Source: Pythium myriotylum (taxonomy: Eukaryota > Oomycota > Peronosporomycetes > Pythiales > Pythiaceae). From it: a stretch of DNA of 64,000 bases. The first letter of the stretch is position 1; each line of letters starts with the position of its first letter. The position numbers were made by a program, and so were the translations under genes. The notes beneath the pieces are model-generated. The model did no database searches and was not told the DNA's origin. It saw only the letters and a program-made list of their open reading frames with translations. Where the stretch lies: positions 1,426,001 through 1,490,000 of the forward strand of contig JALJCQ010000015.1 in assembly GCA_023091665.1 (NCBI GenBank), in the 5' to 3' direction. Positions 38,491 to 48,262 of this stretch are shown one piece after another.

Positions 38491-38993
38491 TGATGCAAAT
38501 GACTGGCGATCACGAGTTCAGTCATGGGAATTTGGGGGCGGGTTGTCCCACAAGTCCGTGCCAGCCGATAGTTCCGTCCCTCAAAAGACTGACAATGTAG
38601 CATACTGTAGCATACAGTAGTCGTCTCGAGGGACAGGAACCAGGCAACTAACATTGGTGGTGATTGAAGCTGACATTCTGCTCACAACGCAACAACAATT
38701 GCAGTAGTTGAAGAGGTTACGAATGTTGGTACAACAGTACCACCAGTAGCAATACTGCTACGACGTTTTACTACTACACTGTACGTAGGTGGTGTGCTTT
38801 GTCGCGAGATTCCAAAGCAGAGTTCGTACGTAGATGGAAACTCTACGGAAGGGACGAGAAAGTATCATAATAGTCACTTTCAAACTGCAAGACGCGACTA
38901 GTGAATAGAGAGAAAACTCTCAGATACGTCAGTATTACAGACCAAACAAAGCTTCAGGCTGAGCTGTAATCACGACCCTAAGTACGAAATTGC
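38491..38993. other. Non-coding spacer with small repeats
   Basis: About 500 bp, richer in AT than its surroundings, including a tandem tgtagcatac/tgtagcatac pair near 38595-38615 and CAA/CAG triplet stretches near 38690-38760. No gene is supported. Confidence 0.4.
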
Positions 38994-39911
38994 CTACGCG
39001 TCGTAGCACGTGTTCTTGAACTGAGGGGCCAGCTTCTCCTGGATGAGTTGGTTAAGCAGAGTCGTCGCAAGCTTGTCCGAGACGTCAATGACCGCGTTGT
39101 ACAGGTCGCCCTTCTTGTTCAACTCGGTCGTCGAGAACTTCAGCAGGGCCTTACCAAGCTCCTGCAGCAGCGAGCCCGACTGCGGGAAGTTGAACACGAG
39201 TTTGTCGATCTTGTCGAAGCCAAGGCGAATGGTTGTGAGCGAAACCGATTCGACGCGGTTCAAGATGCGCGTGAGCAGCCCGGTAAATTGCTGCGTGATG
39301 GCCGCCGACAAGATGTCCGTGACCGTCACGTCCGTGCAAGTTCCAGCGGGCGCAGTTGGCGAACACTTGACCATGGCAACATTGGCGTTCGTGAAGAGTG
39401 AGAGGTTCTCAAGAGCCACACCAACATCAACGATGATACTCGCAGGCGGGCACTGAGCCGGCTTGAGGATGTTGGTCCAGCAGATCTGCCACCACTGGTG
39501 GTTCAGCTGGGCGATCTCAAACACAACGGTGGCGTCGAGCGAGACGTTGCCTGGGAAGTCAGCACCGATGTCCAGAGCCTGGGCAGCTGTGGCGTTGAGA
39601 TGACGCGGGAGAACGTTCGAGATACCTCCAACGTTGAGCGTCTGGATAATAGGTGTAAGAGTGAAGTCCACGCCAAGCACAGAGAACGGAATAGCGTCGA
39701 GGCGCTTGTTGGTGATGGCGTACGGATCGAGCGGCGCAAGGCTGGACTTGAGGATGGGCTTGGCAATGTCAATGACGGTGTTGAAGATCGCGAGGTTGGC
39801 TGCGCCGTCTCCGTTGAAGTTGAGCGGGACACACGGGGTCTTGTCGGCGGCTTGAGCGCCGCCAAACACAGTCGCGAGGGCGGCAGCGGCGAGGGCGAGG
39901 AACTTGACCAT
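38994..39911 (-). CDS. Secreted six-cysteine protein, TULIP-like, copy 2
   Basis: This 305-residue paralogue of the gene at 34004-34957 has a signal peptide (MVKFLALAAAALATVFGGAQA). The same six cysteines appear (PCVPLN, QICWTN, AQCPP, VKCSPTAP, GTCTDV, NTCYDA). The conserved words DAIPF-VLG-DF-LTPII, NHQWWQICW, STTELNKKGDLYNAVI and KLAPQFKNTCYD show homology over the full length. The segment LTPIIQTLNVGGISNVLPRHL again suggests a lipid-pocket TULIP-like fold. It is likely extracellular or in the secretory lumen. The function is unknown. Confidence 0.75.
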   Translation of the reverse strand: MVKFLALAAAALATVFGGAQAADKTPCVPLNFNGDGAANLAIFNTVIDIAKPILKSSLAPLDPYAITNKRLDAIPFSVLGVDFTLTPIIQTLNVGGISNVLPRHLNATAAQALDIGADFPGNVSLDATVVFEIAQLNHQWWQICWTNILKPAQCPPASIIVDVGVALENLSLFTNANVAMVKCSPTAPAGTCTDVTVTDILSAAITQQFTGLLTRILNRVESVSLTTIRLGFDKIDKLVFNFPQSGSLLQELGKALLKFSTTELNKKGDLYNAVIDVSDKLATTLLNQLIQEKLAPQFKNTCYDA

Positions 39912-39945
39912 GGTGAATGTCAGGTGATTGCTTTGAGCTGGGCAG

Positions 39946-39961
39946 GTTGGACAATGAGAAG
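39946..39961 (-). promoter_or_regulatory. INR-like element of the secreted-protein gene, copy 2
   Basis: On the minus strand this reads TCTCATTGTCCAACCT, matching the CTCATT...CAA core of the oomycete initiator, 35-50 bp upstream of the ATG at 39911. Confidence 0.55.
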
Positions 39962-40561
39962 ACTTTTGGGCGACACCGGAGCCTAAACAGGGGCTCAGGC
40001 TGAGGCGGTTTCTTCTCGGCCATCCCAAGGAGCACGGCGTCACGCAAGCGAACGGTCCTCTCAAGAGGATTCATGACGTTTTCACAGTCACTCCCGCGTC
40101 TGGGACACGCGCGTAAGCTTCCCACGAGAGACCGAATGGAGTCTTTCGAATGCAGGCTTCTCTTCGCGTGGATCCGCGGTCCCACTGCGAGTGTCCTCAC
40201 GCCATCACCAGTGCAATCCTCATGGGCGCACAAACAGAATCCGATGGAGAGATGGGTCCCACAGTCACCCTCAACCAGTGACCAGCTGTCGCTTTTTCGA
40301 AGCAGGCGCCGATTACTGTGCAGGCGAGTCACGTTGTGCCATCAGTGCCATCACGACTCGTGATGGCTTGAGGCCACCACGTCACTCGTTGAAGAGCTCT
40401 TGGACAGAGAGCGACTCACTGTACCACAAATACGGAACACTCATGTAGACCACATGGAATAGAGGACTGAATGTAGTGTTTGATCGACCAATCAAATCGA
40501 CGGAATTGCAGCGCCTTTCGCAACTCGTCCGCGACCCGACACAGTCTTGCCCGTCGCACCG
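39962..40561. other. Divergent intergenic region
   Basis: Six hundred bp between the secreted-protein gene and a small basic frame. I see no gene, repeat or RNA. Confidence 0.4.
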
Positions 40562-40819
40562 ATGGGCGATGCCGGCATGAGCGGAGAAGGCGGCGCGGCT
40601 GCGCAACTGGTCGTGGCTCTTGACGAGCAGGAACCACCGCGCCGCCGCCTCGCGCGCGGTCTGCGTCGTTATCGCGTCCCGAGGGGCGTGCCGAATGGTG
40701 CAGCGGCAACGTCTGTGACGCCGCCAGGAAAGAAGAAGACGAAAAAGAGGAGAAAGAAGTCCAAGAAAGCGGTCTCTAGTGCAGATGCGAATGTGCGGCT
40801 AGACTCTGACACTCTGTGA
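40562..40819 (+). CDS. Small basic protein, hypothetical
   Basis: This is an 85-residue frame with an Ala/Gly-rich start, an Arg-rich centre (RRRLARGLRRYRVPRG) and a lysine-rich run (GKKKTKKRRKKSKK) that could be a nuclear or nucleolar signal. There is no family match. The first part is GC-rich like other gene starts here, which mildly favours a real gene. It could also be an exon of something larger. Confidence 0.35.
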   Translation: MGDAGMSGEGGAAAQLVVALDEQEPPRRRLARGLRRYRVPRGVPNGAAATSVTPPGKKKTKKRRKKSKKAVSSADANVRLDSDTL

Positions 40820-41456
40820 ATGGGCAGGCGCCGGCCACGATACACCGCGCTCAGATCATCGACCGTCGCGATGACGGCAATAACAACCACGAGGCGCGCC
40901 TATTTGACAGACAAGCGACTTGATCATGCCTTGGCCCCCCTCCTTGTACCTTAAGTTAGCGAAAACTTCTGCTTGTTGAGACGTAGTTCTCGTTATTCTG
41001 CCCTGTGTCTTTGATGTTTCCCTGTATGTCGGCACCAGAATCTTGTCAAGCGAGAAGCCGACAGTGGAATTTCAGTGTCATTTCCAACGGAGCGCACTGC
41101 TAATTACTATTAATTGTGCTCAGGATGCTCCACATTCATGAGACAGACTCCTGCTGGAGCATCTTTTATCGAGCGAAGAACTCCTGAGTACAGTATTGTG
41201 AGTTCTCGCGAAGTGAGCAGTCAACTTCGTATACAGGTTCATCACCGAAATATGGTAATGCCACAGCTGCCACCAGTTTACATATTTTCATGTCGACGCC
41301 TATTATAATAGTGAAAGGAAGCATCGACATCTCCCAGAAAGTCATCGGTGTGTCACAGTTGGCTGTTTTGATTATGAACTCGCAGGCGGCAGCAGACATG
41401 GCGTGGTCCACGCCATTTCGGGTTGAACTGACTGGCGTGTGCGACTGGTTGAGAGC
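40820..41456. other. Upstream region of the DUF924-TilS gene
   Basis: 637 bp with no supported gene. At 41409-41425 cacgccatttcgggttg is an INR-like match, 32-48 bp before the ATG at 41457. Confidence 0.4.
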
Positions 41457-43481
41457 ATGGGGGACACCAATCCGGCGGATGGCGAAGCCTCCGTGGTGAC
41501 ACCGACGCCGGCGCTGCAACCAGCAACGCACTACAGCGAAGTGCTGTCTTTTTGGTTCGAAGGTGACCAGTCGGAGCTTTATCGCACCAAGTGGTTTCCA
41601 CCGGACGGCTCCGAGAAACAACACGTCGTGGATGAAGAGATAGCTACGCGGTTCGGCATGCTGTTGCTCCAGGCGGCGCGTAATGAACTGCTTGAGTGGA
41701 AGTCTACGAGAGAGGGATTCGTGGCGCTCATTGTGTTGCTGGACCAGTTCTCGCGCCACATTTACCGTGACCAGCGAGAGAAAGTCGAGCAGAACGACGT
41801 CATTGCTCTCGCACTTGCTCAAGAGCTTTTTGGTCGACGATGGCATGACGATCTTCCGATACCATTCTACGTATTCGCTGCAATGCCTTTCCGACACACG
41901 CCAACAGCAGAGCGCCTTCGCGAACTTCTCGTGGCGATCGAGAACCGTAAGAAGTTACAGGACTCCCACACCGATTTATTGGAGAAGTTTCGCAAAACAA
42001 CGCAAAATCGACTCGCCCATTTGAGAGGAGAGGTCACCGTTCAAAGCGATGACGACATTCTTGAACGCCAATTTGTTGTCACGGACGAATCTGATATGCC
42101 TAAACACCGTCTGTACAAGGCGATGCACGATTATCTGACGCAGAAGAAGGCCAGCACATACTCCCACATGGCCGTGTCATTATCAGGCGGCGTAGATTCA
42201 ATGGTGATTGCGTATTTGCTGCACAAGCTGAAGGGTCTCCACGGTAACTTCGAGATCGTCGCGGTTCATTTGGACTACGGAAATCGTGCGGAAAGTGCTG
42301 CTGAGAGCGACTATGTGCGTAGGTGGTGTGAACGTTTCGGAATAATCTTTCACGTAAGACGCATCGACGAGGTCAAGCGTGCAACGACCAAGCGAGATGA
42401 CTATGAGCGCATTTCGCGAGACATTCGATACTCAACGTATTCTCAGGTTCTCGAAAAGTATGGTGCACCTGGAATGTGTTTCGGCCACCATCGTGGTGAC
42501 GTCCAGGAGAATGTCATCTCCAACATGATGAAAGGTCTGAGCTTGTTGAACCTCAATGGGATGAGCGAGTCCAGTATCGTGAACGGTGTCCGCATTTGGC
42601 GGCCTCTGCTAGCATTCGACAAAGACGCGATTTTTGACTTTGCCCACAGATACGGGATTCCGTACTTCAAAGATACTACACCGGCATGGAGCACACGTGG
42701 CAAGCTTCGTAACCATCTGCTCCCTCTTTTGAAGGATATGTATGGAGAAGGTTTTCTCAATAACCTGTCAAACCTCGGTGCTGAATCGACGCAATGTGGT
42801 GAGCTGATCGATCAGAACATCCTGGCACCAATTTTGCGCGGTGTCGGAACGAGTGACGCGGCTGTGTGGCTTGACTGCACTCCTCTACTTGAGCAACCGT
42901 TTTTCGTGTGGAAGGAAGTTTTGCGTACGGTATGCCACTCCTACATGGGAAACTCCATGATCCGGGAGAAGCCGATACGAGAGCTCATTGCGAAACTTGC
43001 GCGTCACAAGGGCGAAGCTACTGGTGACCAGTGGATCACACTCAAGAAGGGCAATCGTTCCTTCCTCACCTCAGAACGGGTGCTCATTATCTTTCGAGAT
43101 CAGTTCTTTCCCAAGGAGCTTCCCTTCACGCCTGAGACTGTTGTCAATATCGGTGAGACGCGTGAATTTGGCCCATGGACAGTCACTGTCACAGCTGTGG
43201 ATGAGAAGAATCTCGACCAAGACCCTCTGGTAGCAAAGTGGAAGCGTGGTGACGTCCTGACCTTGTGGGAACTGGTGTCAAGCTCGCGTCTGGAGTATGC
43301 GCTTCCTTTTGGGGAGACATTTGTGCTCAACTCAGAGGATCGCTTGCCGACGCTGCGTATGAAGGAAAAGGTGGTCACAGACCACTCACCACTGGTCACA
43401 ACTCGTGGGGCCATCGATCGCTCCCGCTTCGTTCGCATTACCCTCACGTTCAAGAACGGCCCAGGCTCACATGAGCGTTGA
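41457..43481 (+). CDS. DUF924-TilS-like PP-loop fusion protein
   Basis: This is a 674-residue single-exon protein. Residues about 25-200 match DUF924, a helical TPR-like family, with HYSEVLSFWFEG, LLDQFSRHIYR and MPFRHTP. Residues about 230-440 are an N-type PP-loop ATPase of the TilS/MesJ family, with ATP-binding SGGVDS (243-248), VHLDYGNRAES and GHHRGDVQENV. The C-terminal part (about 460-670) contains DCTPLLEQPFFVWKEVL and a beta-rich end, as in the TilS substrate and C-terminal domains. TilS converts CAU-anticodon tRNA-Ile to lysidine in bacteria and organelles. A mitochondrial role is possible, but I see no clear targeting peptide, and the DUF924 half would follow any presequence. The frame upstream starts with GTG; ATG 41457 is used. 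Confidence 0.88.
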   Translation: MGDTNPADGEASVVTPTPALQPATHYSEVLSFWFEGDQSELYRTKWFPPDGSEKQHVVDEEIATRFGMLLLQAARNELLEWKSTREGFVALIVLLDQFSRHIYRDQREKVEQNDVIALALAQELFGRRWHDDLPIPFYVFAAMPFRHTPTAERLRELLVAIENRKKLQDSHTDLLEKFRKTTQNRLAHLRGEVTVQSDDDILERQFVVTDESDMPKHRLYKAMHDYLTQKKASTYSHMAVSLSGGVDSMVIAYLLHKLKGLHGNFEIVAVHLDYGNRAESAAESDYVRRWCERFGIIFHVRRIDEVKRATTKRDDYERISRDIRYSTYSQVLEKYGAPGMCFGHHRGDVQENVISNMMKGLSLLNLNGMSESSIVNGVRIWRPLLAFDKDAIFDFAHRYGIPYFKDTTPAWSTRGKLRNHLLPLLKDMYGEGFLNNLSNLGAESTQCGELIDQNILAPILRGVGTSDAAVWLDCTPLLEQPFFVWKEVLRTVCHSYMGNSMIREKPIRELIAKLARHKGEATGDQWITLKKGNRSFLTSERVLIIFRDQFFPKELPFTPETVVNIGETREFGPWTVTVTAVDEKNLDQDPLVAKWKRGDVLTLWELVSSSRLEYALPFGETFVLNSEDRLPTLRMKEKVVTDHSPLVTTRGAIDRSRFVRITLTFKNGPGSHER

Positions 43482-43695
43482 CATCGGTTCTTTAAATACC
43501 ACATTTCAATCTTTCCTCAATTCAAATTTTCCTGAAATTTGAGAAATGGCCTCGTGTTTCAGTACATACGTCCCTCGTTGCGTTTAAACGAGGGATCTGG
43601 TTGGGACTCCTGAGCAATTGGTTGGTGTCTTGCTGTCTCGGAAGCATTCGCCGCGAAGAGCTCCGCCTCCTCGACGCCTCTCGCCGCTCGCCACC

Positions 43696-44377
43696 ATGTC
43701 GGGACTGACCCCGGAAGCCTCGCGCCTCTACCGCGTGCGAAAGACCGTCGTCAAGATGCTCCACAACCGGTGCGTGCTCCCTCGAACAGGCGCGTCGCCT
43801 CTCTGGAACTGACCCCCGAATTGGCGGCAGGGGCTACATTGTGAGCGACAACGAGATGGTCATGACGCCCGAATCCTTCCAGGGCCAGTTCGGCGACAAC
43901 CCGACGCGCGAGATGATGACGATTCTCGTGGAGAAGATCGACGATCCGAGCGACAACCTCTTCGTGTTCTTCCCCGAGGACACGAAGGTCGGCGTCAAGC
44001 CTATCCGCAACTACTGTAACCGCATGAAGGACGAGAACGTGACCAAGGCCATTCTCGTCGTGCAGGAAGGCATCACGCCCTTCGCGCGCCAGGCGCTGAC
44101 GGAAATGGCCCCGCGCTACAAGATTGAGCATTTCAAAGAGACGGAGCTCCTTGTGGACATCACCGAGCACACTCTCGTCCCCATCCACCGGGTGCTGAGC
44201 CGCGACGAGAAGGCTGCGCTGCTCAAGCGATACCGCATCAAGGACTCGCAGCTGCCGCGCATGCAGGTCTCAGACCCGATCGCTCGCTACTACGGGATGA
44301 CGCGTGGCCAAGTTGTCAAGATTATCCGACCGAGTGAGACTGCAGGTCGCTACGTCACCTACCGCGCCGTCATGTAA
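43696..44377 (+). CDS. RPB5: RNA polymerase subunit RPABC1 (RPB5)
   Basis: Exons are 43696-43769 and 43831-44377, with a 61-nt intron (gtgcgt...ggcag) splitting an Arg codon. The product is 206 residues, the normal RPB5 length. The N-terminal jaw begins SRLYRVRKTVVKMLHNRGYIVS. The C-terminal assembly domain, shared with archaeal RpoH, contains LVDITEHTLVPIHRVLS, LPRMQVSDPIARYYG and GQVVKIIRPSETAGRYVTYR. It is a common subunit of RNA polymerases I, II and III. The ATG lies in a good context (ccaccatgt). It is convergent with the CDA-SAM gene, 56 bp between the stops. Confidence 0.95.
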
Positions 44378-44433
44378 GCTTCATTAATCAAATGAATGAG
44401 AAGCGGATCTTTTCCGTGGATCTCTGTTTCAGT

Positions 44434-47400
44434 TTAATCGCTCTCAAAATCATCGTCGTAACCGCGAGGAGTCCTCGCTGTCACCTTCGATGCCAGGAGC
44501 CGGATCAGGCTCGCGCACACTCGAGTTTCAGTGTCACCGTCATCATAGGAAACATCGCACGTGTTATCGGCGTGTACACGCGTAATGCGCCCACTATAGA
44601 ACGCCGATTGGCCGTTGAACCGAGCCTCAACTCGGTCACCAACTTCAAACTCAGGCTCAAAGTCCTCGTAGGCTTTTTTTGCTTCCTCTTCCTCATCACG
44701 ACTACCTCGCGGGTGATGCTTGCGCCAGGCTTCGTCGCCTTTGTCGGGCTCCTTGGCTTCTTCTTCGTCTTCTCGCTCGCTGTCCTCATCATCTTCGTCT
44801 GGCGTCAGCAAATCCCATACTATCTCGCGTAGCACTTCGGTGGATTGCCCCCTCGGCCGGACTCGGACGTCGTAGGTACCATTCGTGCGACACATTGTGA
44901 TCACTCCGCGAAGGTACTCGTGCTTGCGCTTAATTGTCACACGTGCTCCGCTGGTGTAAACGACAGGCTTTCGTGCGAGCATCACTTGGTCAAATGGCAC
45001 GCCCTGGAGTAGCTCTTGCTCCCCATGCTCATTGACGATAACATCGTAGCTGCCATTAGTACGACATCGCAAGATGGTGCCGCGACGAGTAGCTACCTTA
45101 GTCCCTTTGTGTGCAACACAAACGCTGGCTCCAACCACAAGAGCCACGCGCTTCGCTTCATAATTAACGCCAGGTTTATGAGCGTCGCGTTCATTCAGCC
45201 GTTTTAAACGGCTCAGGTCGACATTTTTTGCGTTCTTTCCACTGTCAAAACGCACATCGGCAACAAAAAAGTCCCGGTAAAGACGCAGGAGCGTGCCAGG
45301 GCCCTCCGTGCGAGAAACGACCCGATCCCCGATCTCGAATCCGCGGAAGTATCTTCCACCCCGGGCAGCCATATGCGGATGATTCCTCTCGGAGCTGCTT
45401 GCGGTGCTTGAGTTACTTTCACTACGCAAGCGGGAAGATCGACTTTGGGACATGCGGCGACTGCTAATACGCTTTGGACCCGAAGAGGAACTCGAGGAGG
45501 ACGAACGAGATCCACTGTACCGTGATCTTTGTCTCGATCGATCTAACTCGCTCCTCCGATTCTTCCTTCGACGGCATCGACCTCTCATTTCATCATCGAA
45601 TCCTCGTTCACCCTGCCTTCTGCTGCGTTTTGACCTCAAGAACTCGTTGCGATCTTGTAGGTTACGGCCCCTCGTGCGGGACGCTCTCTTATCACCAAGG
45701 CCGACTTGACACAGCTGTTTGGTTTGACCCATCGCGTCCCATAACTCTGTCTGCATCTTCACAGCTTCCTTCATACCAATCGCGCGCGGTATCTCCTGCA
45801 GTATCTTCAAACGCTTGAAGATTCGACGGAACACGATCTCCGTGATCTCTCGCCTGAGGCCAAAGCCTTCGCGATCGAGATAACGAAGGATCTGGTCTCG
45901 AGAGCATGGGATGCCGAGCTCAATTAGCGCCTGAGCAGCTTCAACAGCGTTTATACAAGCTGCATCTTCACCTTCATCCACGTCCGAGCTGTGTTGCTTA
46001 CTATCTTCGTGTCTGTGGCGGTGTGCGAGTTCGCTGTTCCGACTTGACTTTTGTCGATGTACGAACTGACGATAGACGACAGCAACCTGATCATCATCGT
46101 CCTCGGGCTCTCCTTGCTCTTTGCTCTCGTCCTCTCTACGAGGAATTTTCATGTTCTCTTTGACTGCTGCTTGACGAGCCATTCTCAGTGATGCGAACTT
46201 TTCCTCGTCAGCTTTTACACCTCCCTGTTTGCAAAGTCGCACGTGGCCACTTTGTTGCAATTCCACAATTCGACTTCGATGACAAAGTCCATCATTGTGG
46301 AGGGTATTTTGCATCGCTCGGAGCTGGGCAACTCGTAGGCGAAGCGCGTTTCCATACAGAACACACGCGAGTGCGAATTCAGAGTAGGACAGCAAGATTG
46401 GCTTCATTCTGTTTCTATCATCAACTCCCTCGTTGAGCTTCTCTTCCCACGGTCGCTGACTGCACCATGCACGAATGTCCGACGGAGGTACATGCGGGAA
46501 TAAATTGCATAGTGTTTCCTCTAGAGCCTTCTGAGGACGCTTTTGGCCGTCTCCCGTAGCATCAAACGCAATGCGTACCTTCGTAAGGTCGAGATTCGTT
46601 AGTTGGGTGTATCGCAGGAGAAACTCTGCGAATGAAAGCCGACAGTTACCATCTTCATCTACCGCTTGAAACCATTCACGCGCTCGGAGTTCACAGTTAT
46701 CACGACCAAGTGATCGAAGCAAGCAGACGAGCTCAGTCTCATCGATCGACCCACTCTTGTTTGCGTCGGCCTTATCGAAGGTCTGACGTAGTGATACGAT
46801 ATCGACTGTCGGTACAGACTCCATGTCGGCGTCGCGTGTCTCTCCTGCAGGTAGTTGAGCGATGCGCGAGAACGTGCGGACAAAGGTGGGAAATGTGACG
46901 GCGCTGCTTCCAGAGCCAACAGTCACAAGCAATTGTTGCGCAGCCTGGGCAGAGGAAGCGTCCACACCCAAGTACTGAAGGGCGTTCTTCAGCTCCGTGA
47001 AGTCCAATAGGCCGTCGCGGTTGATGTCCAAGCGATCAAATGTCTCCTTCAGCTGGGCAACCACCTCGAGGCGGTCCTGATCTAGCACAGCCATGTAGTC
47101 TTGAAGCTGCCCGAAGTCTATTCCGTGATCCAGTAGCTCTCTGTCTTTGATGCGGTCGAGATGCAGCAGAACACGTCGACGATGGAGTGGATGAACGATT
47201 CCTAACAAGAGCTGAAGGTCTGAGTCGCAAAGATGCCAGAGGGTCGCTCCATCCACTCGCTTGTCGGAGAAGATCGTTAAGTACTGGGGAAGCTCCACAA
47301 CCTCCTCTAGCCACTGGCACACGTGCTCGCACGACCAGTCACGAACATCAAGCGGCCGATTGTTGCTGCTTTTTACTGGAGAGCTATCTTCTCGTTGCAG

Positions 47401-48174
47401 CTGCTGGATCTCCGCTCCTGCATGAGCGGATGCGGTGGCTAATGTCGAGTGTCTTGAGAGTGGAAACAACTCAGTGGAGCGCATCTCGCGCGAGTCGTTT
47501 TCCGCGTTCAAGAGAAAGATGGGGAAGTCCCCGAAGTCGGCGAGAAACTCGCGACAGGAGCCACACGGGACGGGAAGGAATCCTCGCTGGTCGCTGCAGA
47601 TCACAACAGCTTCTACAATCTCTCCAGTTCTGCGCTGCGCGACCGACTCCAAGACTTTGAGTAATGCTGCTCTCTCCGCGCAAACATCAACCTTGGGGTC
47701 CTGGGCGCTTCCCAGCCTCGCCGACGAGTAGATGCGGTTGGCGGATGTAAGCACGGCCGCGCCGATCGCGACCACAGCGTGCGGGCCACAGCCGCGCTTC
47801 GCTTCCATCGCAGCTTCGATCAGAGTGTCCAACTTGGGTCTTCCAGACGCGCTGTGCGTCGCGTGGAGCCCAGAGAAGTGGTTGCGATAGGTGCGACGAC
47901 GAGCTTCCAGCAACTCGCGCCTCCTCTCCTCCGTGAGGCTCGTGGGATCGCGTTCATCACTGCCGCTGTCGTCCTGCGCTTTCTTGGTGAGCAACGCTGT
48001 GTGTCGAATCCCATACGCTGCCACCAGCGCTCGCGTCTTGGCCTGCACGAGACTCGTCGTGGGCGTAACCGTGGCGTGGCGATGGCGATGGCGACGCGTC
48101 GCAGCAGTCGGAGCTCCTCGCCCGGGAGGCTGCGCCCGCACGAGTTCGAGAACGCGGTGGGCGTGGTCCTCCAT
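44434..48174 (-). CDS. Cytidine deaminase-SAM-EF-hand-RS-Tudor multidomain protein
   Basis: This is one uninterrupted 1246-codon frame. Domains in order: a cytidine-deaminase fold about 105-240, with zinc motifs CAE (C165, E167) and PCGSC (C204, C207); a SAM domain about 280-345 (WSCEHVCQWLEEVVELP); three EF-hands with loops at 383-394, 470-481 and 506-517; an acidic/basic linker; an Arg/Ser-rich tract with a poly-Ser run; and four Tudor/KOW-like barrels at the C-terminus (for example EVGDRVEARFNGQSAFYSG and DVSYDDGD). The Asn-x-Glu pair that holds ribose in free-nucleoside deaminases is not evident before CAE. The frame is open beyond ATG 48174, but that part overlaps UXT antisense and looks non-coding. 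RNA binding under calcium control is an inference from the domains. I know no described protein with this combination. Confidence 0.85.
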   Translation of the reverse strand: MEDHAHRVLELVRAQPPGRGAPTAATRRHRHRHATVTPTTSLVQAKTRALVAAYGIRHTALLTKKAQDDSGSDERDPTSLTEERRRELLEARRRTYRNHFSGLHATHSASGRPKLDTLIEAAMEAKRGCGPHAVVAIGAAVLTSANRIYSSARLGSAQDPKVDVCAERAALLKVLESVAQRRTGEIVEAVVICSDQRGFLPVPCGSCREFLADFGDFPIFLLNAENDSREMRSTELFPLSRHSTLATASAHAGAEIQQLQREDSSPVKSSNNRPLDVRDWSCEHVCQWLEEVVELPQYLTIFSDKRVDGATLWHLCDSDLQLLLGIVHPLHRRRVLLHLDRIKDRELLDHGIDFGQLQDYMAVLDQDRLEVVAQLKETFDRLDINRDGLLDFTELKNALQYLGVDASSAQAAQQLLVTVGSGSSAVTFPTFVRTFSRIAQLPAGETRDADMESVPTVDIVSLRQTFDKADANKSGSIDETELVCLLRSLGRDNCELRAREWFQAVDEDGNCRLSFAEFLLRYTQLTNLDLTKVRIAFDATGDGQKRPQKALEETLCNLFPHVPPSDIRAWCSQRPWEEKLNEGVDDRNRMKPILLSYSEFALACVLYGNALRLRVAQLRAMQNTLHNDGLCHRSRIVELQQSGHVRLCKQGGVKADEEKFASLRMARQAAVKENMKIPRREDESKEQGEPEDDDDQVAVVYRQFVHRQKSSRNSELAHRHRHEDSKQHSSDVDEGEDAACINAVEAAQALIELGIPCSRDQILRYLDREGFGLRREITEIVFRRIFKRLKILQEIPRAIGMKEAVKMQTELWDAMGQTKQLCQVGLGDKRASRTRGRNLQDRNEFLRSKRSRRQGERGFDDEMRGRCRRRKNRRSELDRSRQRSRYSGSRSSSSSSSSGPKRISSRRMSQSRSSRLRSESNSSTASSSERNHPHMAARGGRYFRGFEIGDRVVSRTEGPGTLLRLYRDFFVADVRFDSGKNAKNVDLSRLKRLNERDAHKPGVNYEAKRVALVVGASVCVAHKGTKVATRRGTILRCRTNGSYDVIVNEHGEQELLQGVPFDQVMLARKPVVYTSGARVTIKRKHEYLRGVITMCRTNGTYDVRVRPRGQSTEVLREIVWDLLTPDEDDEDSEREDEEEAKEPDKGDEAWRKHHPRGSRDEEEEAKKAYEDFEPEFEVGDRVEARFNGQSAFYSGRITRVHADNTCDVSYDDGDTETRVCASLIRLLASKVTARTPRGYDDDFESD

Positions 48175-48262
48175 CCGCAGCTTCCGACGCCATGTTCCTT
48201 CCCCAAGAATACCCGAGGCGGTTGGGACCAGTCGACTCGTTTTAGTGACCAGACAAGTCAAG

